Shown here piece by piece: positions 1 to 13,303 of a stretch of 64,000 nt of DNA. Source of the stretch: Aphrophora alni (Eukaryota; Arthropoda; Insecta; Hemiptera; Aphrophoridae); NCBI GenBank assembly GCA_963513935.1, contig OY740768.1:42340368-42404367 (forward strand), given 5' to 3'. The position numbers and the translations under genes were made by a program. Under the pieces are notes generated by a model. The model was not told the DNA's origin. It worked only from the letters and a program-made list of their open reading frames with translations, and did no database searches. Each line of letters opens with the position of its first letter. Position 1 is the stretch's first letter.

Positions 1-1170
1 TTGCTTAAGATTTATAATGATTTTTAAATAAGGAAAAGCTTACAACTGCCAGGGCGTTGCTCATTGTTTACAGTAATTCTGCTGTGTATGCTTGATGTCA
101 GCGATAATACAAGGAAAATACTTGTGTTATTACTAGGATTTCCTTTTTGAAAGTAGGAGGTTCTATTAACAGAAATGCCATAAGAAGTATGTAATAGGAA
201 GATTTAGATAGTTTGAAAAATCTTATATTAATTTAACTTTTACTTGTTGCTTAAGAACTAAGATAATGTCATGGTAAGTACGCTACGACTGATGGATCGC
301 CGTGGGGCACAAACATTTACGGTGTGTGTTTACCGAGAAAGCTAAAGCCACAGTGACGGGAATTTCGACGTGTTAACCACACACATTGCACTTGCAGGCC
401 TATGCATTTCGCTGGCTGTTGGGCCACGGATTTAAAAACAATTTATGTAAGCTCTGAAAAATATTGTAATTATATAGTGTATAACAATCTGTGTGCTGGA
501 ATAACAATACAGCCATAGTGTTAAGTTTTGAGAATTTTTACTACCATGACGTTTAGTATTATAATCGCAAAATGGTGGACCGATATCCTCATCCGGACCG
601 TAAACCGTATGACCTATTATCGCAATAAGGTGTAAGAGAGTAACGGTCACAAATGCAATGTTTCATATCCTACCAACCGATCATCCATCGAAATGTATTC
701 TGCTGCAAACTGAATAACAATCTCGTTGGTAAAGTATAAATAATTAACTTTCTATGTTCAAAATTCTCATTTCCTTATTGTTCAAATCAATTCGTGACGA
801 AATTTTGATCAATATGATGATTTAGCATAATATGATTTGCAATGTAGTTGAGCAAAGGCTTTGTTTTCAACGTTATAAAGAAAGAAGAATAACGTTATTT
901 TTTCAACGTTATTTTTTCTCGAAGAATAATCAAGAAATAACAAATTAGCATTTTTTTTTTTTGACAAAGAAGGAAAAGTGGCAGTCATGAAAAATCAATT
1001 TCGTCAGGAATAGACATTTAGATATATGTATTACTTGAACAATGCAAAGACAAACTGAAATACGGTACAAAATTAGATGATATTTAAAAATGATATACCT
1101 CCTGATCGGTTATGAGGAAGAACCTTTGTTCAATTGACTTCGCTCACTTCAAGTCAGTTTATGATATTTT
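1..1170. other. Intergenic or intronic sequence, no gene seen
   Basis: AT-rich sequence with no ORF that looks coding. A less AT-rich island lies at about 265-425; it has donor-like and acceptor-like strings at its edges but no open frame that continues through it. A T tract sits near 951-962. Confidence 0.5.
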
Positions 1171-1302
1171 CACCAAGTATTTTGTAAGTATTGAGGTTAT
1201 TTACCTCAAGTAATTTGTAAGTATTGAGGAAAATCACCTCAAGTGTTTTGTAAGTGTTGAGGATAATTACTTCAAGTATTTTATAAGTATTGTGGAATTT
1301 GG
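1171..1302. repeat. 33-bp tandem repeat, 4 copies
   Basis: Four head-to-tail 33-bp units start at 1171, 1204, 1237 and 1270. Each reads roughly CCTCAAGTATTTTGTAAGTA followed by TTGAGG and an AT-rich spacer. The CCTCAA and TTGAGG ends of a unit are inverted complements, so every full unit can fold into a small hairpin. The outer units are the most diverged. No coding role is apparent. Confidence 0.85.
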
Positions 1303-1517
1303 GGGATGATTTAATTGATTCTACAAAATGAAGAACATTTTACAATTTTGAACAGTTTCTCTCATTATTTTAATAATGTTATCATTATTCGTTTCATGTT
1401 ATCAAAATATCTAACTCGTAGATACAAATATCTAATATTATATTGGGGTCGTCAACGAAACACACAGAATTAAAAATTAATCCGTGGCTAAATGTATTTA
1501 ATTATACGTACTACTTA

Positions 1518-1721
1518 CTAAATGAAAGAAAAGAGACAATTTTTAACAACAATTTTATTTGAAACAACAATACGATGTCATTTATTGCATTACATAAACT
1601 GTATTGTATCAGTGATGCAAAGTTTGCAACATGTAACAACCGAAAACGATGACTTCGTCATTGAAAATTTGTTTTGTTTCAAATAAAGTTATTGATAAAA
1701 TTAGTCTCTTCTTTTATTTAG
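1518..1721. mobile_element. Short TIR element, related to 26434-26598
   Basis: The left end CTAAATGAAAGAAAAGAGAC (1518-1537) is the imperfect inverted complement of the right end GTCTCTTCTTTTATTTAG (1704-1721), giving a 204-bp unit. Inside, at about 1645-1662, lies a small hairpin, GATGAC-TTC-GTCAT, followed by GAAAA. A second copy at 26434-26598 has the same ends and the same core (GATGA..TAGTCATTGAAACG). The core resembles the hairpin found near the ends of many Penelope-like elements, but no coding part is present, so the class is open. Confidence 0.55.
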
Positions 1722-3780
1722 TGTTTACAGTTTCCATAAGTATTTCCAATTTTAAATGAATATAACTGTTATTTCTCAATTATATTGTGAGCTGTTATAG
1801 AGTTAAAATAACAATCTGCATATACGAGTGTCGAATTTTATGGTTACAATTTTGATTTTTCAATTTTTAATACGAATTGATTTTTGAAAAGTATACAGAA
1901 AACACGTTGCATTTACTATGATCCAGGCCTTTTATTGAATATTTAGAAACATGCGTTCCTTTTTTGTTTGTAGGAAACGAAGATTTTTATTTACAGGATT
2001 TTTAAATTAAAAATTTACGAAGGCAGACATTTAAACAAGAACAAAACGATTATTTTACAGCTTTACTAGAGGTAAAATATTTTTCGAATATATTAGCTAA
2101 TAATCCAGGATAATTCGCTGGCGTCGCACGAACATGTAAACATAGTTATTTCTATAATCAAAGCACTACAATATGGCATAATTATGTTAGAGAAAAAGTA
2201 CTTTTTTAATTTTGAAAGCACTTGTCCAGAAGCATACAATTTCCATAATATATCCGATGTACAAACGAGGTGAAGAAGAAGCAATTATGTCAATTCATCT
2301 AAAATATTTGCTGATTATTTTGTTTATGAAATAAACGTAAACAAACATACTGCGTAACACAAATGCGCAGTTGAATGGTGAAAAAAACAATTTGAATTTA
2401 TACTTTCTTCCTTGTATGACACGTCATAGTAATTCTCTGTAGTAAAAACGTACAACTTGATTGTCCGATTTAAAAAAAAAATAATATAAATAAATTTTCA
2501 TTTTACATTTTGTTTTTAAATTAATGTAACTGTACTCGATCTTCTTGTACTATGAATAACTAGTTTAAAAAAGTTACAATTTCTGCAATAAGACATAAAT
2601 CAAATTTGTTCGTAACTGTAAAAGAAAATTTCGCACTTTAAAAAATATCTCAAAATTCGGGGTACTTACACCAAAAAAAATACAAAATTTTGATTCATAT
2701 CAAAATCAGCTCAAACGACTTTTATAAAAAATTTTGCTTGAATATAGCCTATAGAAACCATATAGCTCCAAAAATACCGGTTCGTGAGTTTTTAAAAATA
2801 AGTTGTGGAGCTGTTATAAAAGTCGTAACTTCCCAAAATTGGCTGCCGATTTCATTTAAATTTGTGTAATGTTAAAATTTATACCAATTTACCAAATGCC
2901 TATTGTAGTTCAGGAATTTTGAAAAAAAAAATTTAAAAAAAATAACGGAAATGAAACGTTATTGGTTATTAAAACGGGTTTCGAGTCAAATACGACTTAC
3001 GCCTAAAACGAATTTATGGTGAAAGTAAATTCAGACTAGGGCTGGTTCTTTTATATATTTTTTATTTTTGTTCAATTTTCAAAAGTTGACCCGTCTACAG
3101 CAGATTACCTCATCTACCAAAAAGGAAAAAAAAAATGTTTGGCGACGAAATTACTTTTGATTTTTTTATTCTGTGTGTATGACAGTTAGTGGAATGTTTT
3201 TCCAATGTGGTTGGACCGCTGCTTAAAAACAAAAATTAACTTGTGTGCTATAGTAACGACAAATCAAAATTTGCTTTCGTACCTTAACACTTTCTGGAGT
3301 TCTGTTTACACTGCAATCAGATTAACAGATATTTAGATTTTTTTTTAATCTGTTAAAGATTTCTTTTTCTGAGAATGGGAAAGAGAAATGTAATAAAAAA
3401 TCTTTGCGAAACTAAACTTTATTTGCTCAGTTTAATGTAATATTTACAACAACATCAATATTTCATAATATTTCTGCGATTTTAACCGCAATTGGCTTCC
3501 TTTATACTCGCGTGTCTGGTAATCACTTTTAATACTATATTTATTAGAAAGACAAAAAAGATGTTATTTTGTGACTTTTTTTTAAAACGAAAGTTGTACG
3601 TCTTTCAATAAATACGACGTTTTATAAACACACGATTTTTTGGATTAGAATTAAATGATATCTCAACAAAACATTTTTTAAAGTTTATTGAATTTGTATC
3701 TTAGAACATACTATTAAAATTCTCGATATGGTAATACCTAATTATTAGTATAAAAATGTATAAATTTGTATATATTTTCC
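1722..3780. other. Non-coding, with a diverged dispersed repeat
   Basis: No gene seen. About 2640-3060 has the texture of a dispersed repeat (CAAAATTTTGATTCATATCA-type phrases and evenly spaced A tracts) resembling the repeats near 20.5-21.2 kb and 46.8-47.4 kb, but I could not align it confidently. The rest is AT-rich unique-looking sequence. Confidence 0.4.
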
Positions 3781-3782
3781 CT

Positions 3783-4395
3783 CTAAGACATGGATTTGAG
3801 TACTGAGTACTGCACCGCCTCCAAGGCATGGACACGAGTACTGCACCACCTACAAGGCATGGACGCGAGTAGTGAACCCCTCCAAGACATGGACTCGAGT
3901 AATGTACGCCTCCAAGACATGGACAGGAGTACTGCACCGCCTCCAAGGCATAGACACGAGTTCTGCATGCCACCAAAACGTGTATACCAGTACTGCACGC
4001 CTCCAAGATATGGACAGGAATACTGAACCGAATCCATGGCATTAATTACACGAGTACTGCACCACCTCCAAGGCATGAACTCAAGTACTTAACGCCTCCA
4101 AGACATGAACATGAGTATTGCACGCCTCCAAGACATAGACACGAATATTGCACCGCCTCCAAGGCATTGATACGACTACGGCACCAACTCCAAAACATGG
4201 ACACGAGTACAGTACGTCTCCAAGACATGGACACGAGTACTGCACCGCCTCCAAGGCATGGACTTGAGTACTGAACGCCTCCAAGACATGGACAGGAGTA
4301 CTACACCGCCTCCAAGGCATTGACACGAGTACGGCACCACCTTCAAAGCATGGACACGAGTACTGTACGTCTTTAAGGCATTTACATGAGTAATT
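3783..4395. repeat. 30/31-bp minisatellite, about 20 copies
   Basis: About twenty diverged copies of a unit read as GCCTCCAAGGCATGGACACG followed by AGTACTGCACC. The period alternates between 30 and 31 bp depending on whether the junction is GTACGCCTCC or GCACCGCCTCC. This suggests a higher-order dimer of about 61 bp in places. The unit has few stop codons on the minus strand, so several overlapping ORFs of 60-110 codons appear in different frames. They read as repeats of a Cys/Trp/Val-rich phrase and shift frame with the 30/31 alternation, so a protein product is unlikely. The block is distinctly GC-richer than its flanks. Confidence 0.9.
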
Positions 4396-6860
4396 CGATT
4401 AGGAGTACAGTTCGGGCTCCGAATTAACGGCATATAACAATTAATCGTTTAAAAATATTAATTTTAAAAAATAAAGACAAATGAATTTTGAACAGTTTCT
4501 AATATTTTACCAAAGTAAGTTTCTACCTGACCAAATATTGAAAAATTTCCTAGTTTACTGATTTTTTTAGTATTGTTATTTATATAAATTAAAATAGAAC
4601 AAAAACCCATTATGTGGATGTTCTACGATTTTATTGAGACCAGTTACGGTATTTACAACGCTCTTAATATAGACAGAGTTACAGGTCTATAATGTAAATC
4701 CCGTTACAGGTATAAACGTGGCCAGCAAAACCCAATAAAATTGAAGAATATCCACATATTGTGTTTGTATTTAACATGAAGTTCTACCATGTACCTTTTG
4801 TCGGTAGTATAAATCGTAAGAATTAAACCTTTTTGAGTTTAATATTGTTACAAAAATGTCAAAATAATAAATTATTATTTCAATAACAGTTACATAGTTA
4901 TGTATATTATTTATAAAACCAACAAAGTAATAGTTTTCGATGTCCTATTTTATTTAGTAAGTTGGGTTTACAAGAACCATTTGTGGAATGTATTAAAAAC
5001 ATGCAACGATGACAAATGGTGGAATTTTTGTCAAAAAAATAATTTCGAACTTACCATACTGGATAATTGTATGTTTTACCAATATAATTTAACATGTCCT
5101 ACAGGCCACAAGAAACGATCTTTTGTGGACTACATTTAGAAGATGTGCTTGTTTTAAACTGTATAAAGGGGCTGAGTTAGTACTGCGATGGCGCCTATCA
5201 ACGTGTTTCATAAACAGCACATTACTCTTCTGTTGTGTATATTTGAGAAAGTAAAATGAAATACTAGTTTTAAAATTGAGGATAAGATTGAAGTGAAAAT
5301 AATGAGGTCAAAAGAGAAAAGTTCGTGACACTGGAATTCCCCTCACAGGGATAAATGTTCGCTTAGTTTCAGTACTTCCAGGAAGTTACATCATTATCGC
5401 ATTCATTTCATATTTGACAAAACAAGAGGAAGTCTTCTGTAGTCAAATTTCTAAGAACTCAATCGAAAGCATGCTGATATACAAAATATATCCTGCCTAT
5501 CCTTTCATTAAGTTTTTATGGTTTGACCCTTTTAGAACTGATGCACTGTATAAACTTTAGTTTACTGACCTAAAATAAGCAATTAGTTAATTAATTAACA
5601 TATTTGTTTATCTGTTACTACTTCCAGAAATTTCGTTTGTTAATACAGCAAAATTTTATTTACATTAATCTACTCACAATTTTCAAGTTTGAAAACTTTT
5701 CGAAACACAACTTTTCATCTCAACAAAAAAGGTAATCTAAAAGTATTAAAATAAAATACCATATTAGGTATACAAAACACGCGAGAGTTGAGATCCAAAA
5801 TTTTATACCAGTGGTAGCCTACGTACTGGATTTTAAAACGAATTGGTTATCGTAGAAAAAAAAAAATATATATATATATATATCCGATTTTAATACATTA
5901 ATAAATAACAGTATCTAAATTACTTAATAAAATATGATAATAATATTTTTTTTCTAACAACCCACTGTGGGCCTAGGCCTCCAAGCCTGGGTGATGTGTG
6001 CTCAGTAAGCAATTCCCGTTGCCGTAATTTCTAGTTTTCGTAACCATGAATCGCTACTAATCATAGCTCCTCACTTTACCTCACGATGGTGGGTCAACAC
6101 AGTAACTTTTAATTCCATCGAACTCGTATTCTTTTGGACACAAGGTGAGAGCTCTAGTCACTACTAAATAACTTGATATCGTTTTCTAGTGAAATAATAA
6201 TAACAAATAACAACGAGATTTACCAGTTTTCACTTTCATTTAACTAAGTTTACAATTACTATTTTACTGACTTATAATTTACATGACACATTGTGTATGA
6301 AATATTAAATAAACAGTATTAAACGATACGAAATTGTAAGTCTGAGCAACCATAATAACGAACTAATATTGACCAACCTTGTGTTCTACTCTGTACTGTA
6401 TTAAAAATTGCATCTTCACTGGCGTATGTAAGTGTCACTATATAATGAACTTGTCATATACCTAGCGATTCAGCGAGGACCAGCGAACTCTGTTCACATT
6501 AGTGTTGAAACTCTATAACTCCTGCATTGCTTTGTATTTTAAAATCAGATGATAAGTGTATATTAGTATTTCCTTTATAAAACAAGTAGTATAGGATTAT
6601 ACTAAAATCCTACAAGTTAGCATCGGCGCTGTGTCATACAGAAGAACAGTTGTGAATACATTAACACGTAGAAAGAGAATTACAAAATTCAACATATAAA
6701 CCAACACACACTAAATACGAATGACTAAATAAGTTTCATTAAGATATATAAAAGGTTCTGGTATTTTAGACAGTTCATTGCATTATTCGTCGTTCAAAGG
6801 TTAGACATATTAAACAAATTAATATAAATTGCAATTAAGGTTGTTAATATCATGACTTTT
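4396..6860. other. Intergenic or intronic sequence, no gene seen
   Basis: AT-rich. A (TA)n run lies at about 5868-5882. A less AT-rich patch at 5960-6140 contains GGGCCTAGGCCTCCAAGCC and may be a transposon fragment, but I found no partner for it in this window. The 79-codon ORF at 4900-5139 has no recognisable domain and no splice or promoter context. Confidence 0.45.
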
Positions 6861-6883
6861 GTCTCTCTCTCTCTCTTTCTCTC

Positions 6884-8488
<1,605 letters not shown>

Positions 8489-8626
8489 TTTTTATTGTAT
8501 CTTTAGGAACATCGTTTAAAGAAAGAACAAACTTCAACAGAATCGATGGTACCAATTTTGAAAAAGATTATATTTCGTTTCCTTATTAGATCCTTATCCA
8601 AATGTAGAAAATTTTGCTTTGTTTAG
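8489..8626 (+). repeat. Dispersed direct repeat, copy 1
   Basis: It matches 10688-10797 almost base for base, from TTTTATTGTATCTTTAGGAA to AAATTTTGCTTTGTTTAG. The main difference is that this copy has 28 extra bases after GGAACATC. The other copy lies 2.2 kb downstream in the same orientation. There is no coding potential. It could be a fragment of an unrecognised transposon. Confidence 0.85.
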
Positions 8627-10687
8627 TTTTATTTAACGATCATTTATCAATTGAGCTCTCAAACATGTTCCCCTGTGTATAGGATGATCGCCCTTAGGTG
8701 CACATCACTAACCATTTGGTTCCTGTCGGGATAGTCACTTGACACACTATTGTTAAACTAACTCAAATTGATTCACTCTTTCTAAAATCAATTCACACCA
8801 ACATAGTGGGTACCGCCGTTGTCAGCGATACAGCAATTCTTATAGAGTTTGTATCGTGACATTTTTCGTTCCTGGATTTAAAGATATTTAATAATAATGA
8901 ATTCTTCATATTATTGATATTGTTTAATTGCATGTTTTCCATCATTTGTATATGTAGAAGTTAATACGACGTTTCGAAAGTATTTAAATCCGCGATAAAA
9001 AGTGAAACATAGAAGATAAAAAAAAAATGAAAAACTCTAACATAACCTATTAGTTTAGTACCATGTTGAAAACTAAAACTGTAGTAATCTTAACTGAGGC
9101 TTAACTGAGGAGACATAAAGTAAATACAAAATGGAGCAGGGAAATGTACAAATCACTGAACTACACAAGGGACGGAAAACAACTATTATCTAACTAATAG
9201 TGGCTCTCTTCCAACGTAGTGGTAATAGGGGTTTATCGGGGTGAACGACCTTTTGTTTTCGCATTTCTCCGGTTGTTTATTCAATGCTGTTGCCTTCTTC
9301 GATGGTACTAAAAGTATTTGATGACTTTTTTAAGAAAGTATCTTCACCAAATGTAGTTAAAACTGATTGAGTAGATATGAAGATATAAGGGGGTGGGGTC
9401 GTACAACTTGGTGCATAAACAGGGGAAAAAATGTGAATACTAATTATTGTTAAAAGCTACACTAATATTAAACCCTATATTATAAGACGTATTCCTTTGT
9501 GTAAACAGCTAGCGAGTATTTGTTTGTTTGTTTGTTTAATGATAAATTTACATGTGAATATAAATATATGAGAATGTTTGTGTCTTTTAGTGATCCTCGA
9601 ACAATTTTGCAAATGCAAATGTTTTACCAAAACTACATTTTTCACCTAGCGAAACTTTATAAAAAAGAAGAATAGTATTTATCTTTTATTTATTATTGAA
9701 TTTTATTTTTCTTTAACGTTTATATTTTGTTTAATAATCGTAAGAGCCATTTGGAAATTGTCTGTAGAAGTACCTCAGACTTCGTAATGTAATTTTGCAA
9801 TGAAATATTTGATTATAGTCAGACAATTGAATTGTCGACGCAAAGAACTGTAATCAGTGTATTAGTGAAAGCGGGATATTGCTTTTGCAATTACGTCGAA
9901 ACATTCTTACATCATTACCTTTCCACTATACTAGTCTATGTGGTTGATATTTTATGGTAATTGTACACGTCATAGTATTACGGAATTAGTTGAATACGCT
10001 ATTTATTTATTTATAACATTAGTGTACTTGCGTGTATGTTACTTAAAAACGAAAAAAAAATTGTAATATAAGCAGTCATCCTGAGGTGGAAATACATGGA
10101 GATAATACATGGAGATAATAATTTTGTGGGAGATCTTATACTAGTGGTTCTGCTGACCTCGCTCCTTAGGTGTTTTATTACATTTAAAAAATCGCTTTTA
10201 TAAACCCAATAAACGCGATGTGACACGCAACAGTATTCAAGATTGAGTTGTAATAATAAATAATACCACGCTCCTGATAGGGAAAAATAATAAAGGTTAA
10301 ATGACTTTTAGAGGCTTACTCCTGGATTTGTGATAGTGATTTATAACTCATTGGGTTCAAAGTGTTAGTAAAAATTATACTGTAGCCATTAATTTATTTA
10401 AACTCTGAATAGCTAATTTTCATTATAAAAAACAAATAAACTAATCTTTCCTTCATGGTTTGTGACCAAATTAGTGGGAATAATAAACAATTCAATTACT
10501 GTTTCAATTTTAATCTAATTATATGTACAAGTTACATGAATTATATAAAGTTTTAGAGAAAATCTTAGTGAACGAAACAGTGTAATTATTGTGTAAATAA
10601 TAACTTATTATATATTTTTTGTAACCTATAAAATAATAAAAGGTTTTAATTAATTTTAATGAAAACATTAAAAAGTAATGAATACTG
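8627..10687. other. Intergenic or intronic sequence, no gene seen
   Basis: AT-rich, with no gene. Small local duplications are present: TTAACTGAGGC twice near 9091-9113, a (TTTG)n run at 9518-9538, and ATACATGGAGATAA twice near 10090-10121. Confidence 0.5.
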
Positions 10688-10797
10688 TTTTTATTGTATC
10701 TTTAGGAACATCATTGATGGTACCAATTTTGAAAAAGATTATATTTCGTTTGCTTATTAGATCCTTATCCAAATGTAGAAAATTTTGCTTTGTTTAG
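10688..10797 (+). repeat. Dispersed direct repeat, copy 2
   Basis: This is the shorter partner of 8489-8626, 110 bp long, lacking 28 internal bases. The high identity suggests a recent duplication or two insertions of one element. Confidence 0.85.
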
Positions 10798-12257
10798 AAA
10801 ATAGTTAGAATTTCATTTTTTTAAATTGAATTAATTGCTCGTTATGTCTCGTTCAAACTATTATATTTATAGCACTGCTTTATTCCTAATCGAAGCACGC
10901 GCGTTAGAAGCCTTGGAACTGCCCATTAGCTGCTTTGAGATGTTCTAATCTTGAAAAGGTTAGTTTGGCTTCTATGTGTTCGTTTGTGTGTCTTCTAAAA
11001 AGAAACCTACATCTAAGGAACGGATTTAAATAACAAATTCAAAACTTTGTATACATGATTCGATAGTATATTTCAACCTGACTAGAAAACATTATAGGCT
11101 AATTTTGTACGAAATATTATCAAAATTGCGTTCATTTCAAATATTTGATCTCTGATTTATCGAAAATGAATAAGTTAACAAAAAAAATTTAATTTTCAAT
11201 ATTTTTCTCTTTTAAAGATAAATATTATCTTTATTTTTGTTACAGGTTGTAGGATAATTGAAGTATCTATAAAAAAAAGTATTTCTACGTAATTCACTGC
11301 AACACCCATCAGTTTCCTATTCTCATTTTGGTAAACGGAGGTCCTGGAGCATTTTATTTGGTTTTGACACAAAATTTCAAATCTTAGGGGGATTGGGAAA
11401 TTTATGGGGTTTTCCGATAATCAGTTATAATACGACCTAACATTTCCATAGAAAGAGAAGTTTTTTAGAAATTACTAGAATGAACAAACAAAGACTAGTG
11501 GTATAAACTAAAAATCATTTAAACAAATTTTCGATCTGACATATTCCAAATATAAAGAACTTTTTTTTGGAAATTGTTTACCATAATTTTATTGCTAACG
11601 GAAAGGTAAAGGTACGTTCTCTGTTTAAAGTATATTGTAACTTTAACGGTTGGAGAGGTAGGAAGAGTGGCCCAATTAAAAAAACACCCTGAATATCTGA
11701 ATTATTGCTTGTTACAAATGGAACGGAATGTCAAATATCTGTAGCGGTGTTTTAAGAGAGGGTGGTGCTAGATGAGCTGTTAGTGGAAGAGAATGAAATC
11801 AATAAGTCTCCTCCATACCTCTAAGTTCTGAAATACCGTCGGCGTGGGCTTAAATTTATACACCATACTCCAAAACCAAGGTACAGAAATTCAGTGACAT
11901 ACGTCGCAAATTGAATGTATATTTGAAAATAAATTATTATACAACACTCAGTCCTAGTTAATGTCTCGAACATTTACATTTAGATTATGCTATAACAAAT
12001 AATCTAGATTAGACGTCAAAATTTTTCATTTGGCTTTTGATTATCTAAATTTACTGATTTCAATCTTGTTACTCTTTTTTTGGACATGTGTGTATATACA
12101 CCCCTAAGGATATGAATCCAACTCTCGTTTCAGATAACAAATATGAAAATGGCAAACTAATCCAGTTGGAAATACGAATGCAATAGGTACTATATTGGCT
12201 AGATATATCTCTAAATTTAAGAATTAGTAAAGACGGAAAGTACATGTTATTAGAACT
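10798..12257. other. Non-coding, with one possible MITE end
   Basis: No gene seen. At 11655-11695 the string GGCCCAATTAAAAAAACACC followed by CTG reads, on the minus strand, as a CAGGGTGTTTTTTTAATTGG end of the kind seen on mariner-like MITEs. I did not find the opposite end. A palindrome-like string GCACGCGCG lies near 10893. Confidence 0.4.
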
Positions 12258-12394
12258 AAATAAAATCTAACTAACCGATCAGATTTGATCTGAAAAACAT
12301 AAATTTAATTTGGAAGAGACAAAAGAATACATCTAAAGAAAAACTAATAAAAACTAAAAATAATTGAAGCCTCAAATATAAATCAATCAACTGT
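12258..12394 (+). repeat. Left arm of a 137-bp inverted repeat pair
   Basis: 137 bp, about 96% identical (5 mismatches by eye) to the reverse complement of 15493-15629. The arms run from AAATAAAATCTAA to CAATCAATCAACTGT and contain an internal small palindrome, CAGAT-TTG-ATCTG. The spacing between the arms is about 3.1 kb. These could be the long terminal inverted repeats of one element or two insertions of a short element in opposite orientation. Confidence 0.9.
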
Positions 12395-12566
12395 GTAGTA
12401 AGACTTTTAAAACTTAATTAAAAATAAAATTCCTTATGTTATGTACTCATTGATAGTGGTTTGTACCTCCGAGAGCGCTTAATTTGAAATGACGCATCAG
12501 TCGGAAATTGTATTGGTTGACATTACCAAACACCTTAAGTAAAGCTTTAAAAACTCCTGTTGATTC

Positions 12567-12922
12567 GGTGTCTTCCTACTTGCGGTCAGTCCTGTCTGCG
12601 GTTGACCTATTTGCGGTCAAGTGTAGTTTTATGAGAGGACGATCAAGGTCCTGGGGGTGGAAGGGTTTCCAGTTTGCGGTCACGTCTTGAAATGTAGTTA
12701 ATTTCTTCCCGTCCTTTGCATACCTAGCCACTAAATACATAACAGAATGATTTGGCTCTAATCATAAATCATGTCTACTTATATAGGTTAGGTTACGTTA
12801 TTTATATGACAGCAAATTGGAAAAATATAATTAGGGTAGCCCAAGATATTTTTGGGCTGACCGCAAACTGGACGATTTTACCCTCGACCGCTAATAGGAC
12901 TGACCGCAAATGGGACACAACC
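12567..12922 (+). mobile_element. Non-autonomous DNA transposon (family GCGGTCA), copy A
   Basis: A 356-bp element flanked by a perfect 8-bp target-site duplication, GTTGATTC, at 12559-12566 and 12923-12930. The ends are inverted repeats: GGTGTCTTCC on the left and the complement of GGTTGTGTCC on the right. Each is followed by TTGCGGTCAGTCC at similar spacing. The motif TTGCGGTCA recurs several times near each end in the direction pointing inward, a layout typical of subterminal transposase-binding sites. The interior has no transposase. GG...CC termini with an 8-bp duplication fit hAT, P or Merlin-like transposition; I cannot choose between them. A second copy in opposite orientation lies at 16173-16836. 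Confidence 0.9.
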
Positions 12923-13077
12923 GTTGATTCACCACAAGAGGCTATTAAGGCCATTAAAACCTTTGAGAGAAGGGACAAAAGAGGTTGACACTAGTACCCC
13001 TTTTATTAGTTCTTTAGTGAACGGTTCAACTTGGTACTGTGTTATGTGGAGTTCTATTGACTTGTAGTTTTTCCAGA
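12923..13077. other. Short non-coding spacer
   Basis: Sequence following copy A of the GCGGTCA family. No feature recognised. Confidence 0.4.
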
Positions 13078-13303
13078 TCACGTTTGTATATAATCTTAGT
13101 TATTTTGACAGCTCGGCATAGTTCTAGTCCCGGTATCCTTTCCTTTCTTATGTTATTAGTTTTAGTTTTAGTTTCCAACGTGTCCTAGAAGTTGGCTCTT
13201 TTCATGTTAACGTTTAGGTTCTTCACTTGATAACGAGAGTTGATCCATATTCTAAAAAAAAGTGTATTAGTTTGAATATACAAAAATGATGATAAATGTT
13301 TTA
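13078..13303 (+). repeat. Dispersed repeat (ACTTGATAACG family), copy 1
   Basis: It aligns with 23771-23990 over about 220 bp. Shared landmarks in order are TCACGTTTGTAT, an ATTAGTTTTAGTTTT-like run, ACTTGATAACG, GTGTAT..AGTTTG and AAATGATG..AAATG. It is much more diverged than the other copy. The copy at 23771 carries AAAACGTCGTGT, a phrase like that near the ends of Penelope-like elements. Assignment to that class is only a suggestion. Confidence 0.6.

Noticed and set aside
386..450. Possible small exon (acceptor CACTTGCAG, donor ATGTAAGC)
   Set aside because: Short, without neighbours that continue the frame; likely chance splice-like strings.
3701..4433. Several overlapping ORFs over the minisatellite
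   Set aside because: The same repeat read in rotating frames; the 30/31-bp period destroys any continuous reading frame.
12784..12795. GGTTAGGTTA, telomere-like
   Set aside because: Two TTAGG-like units only; such short runs are common in insect genomes and do not mark a telomeric insertion.
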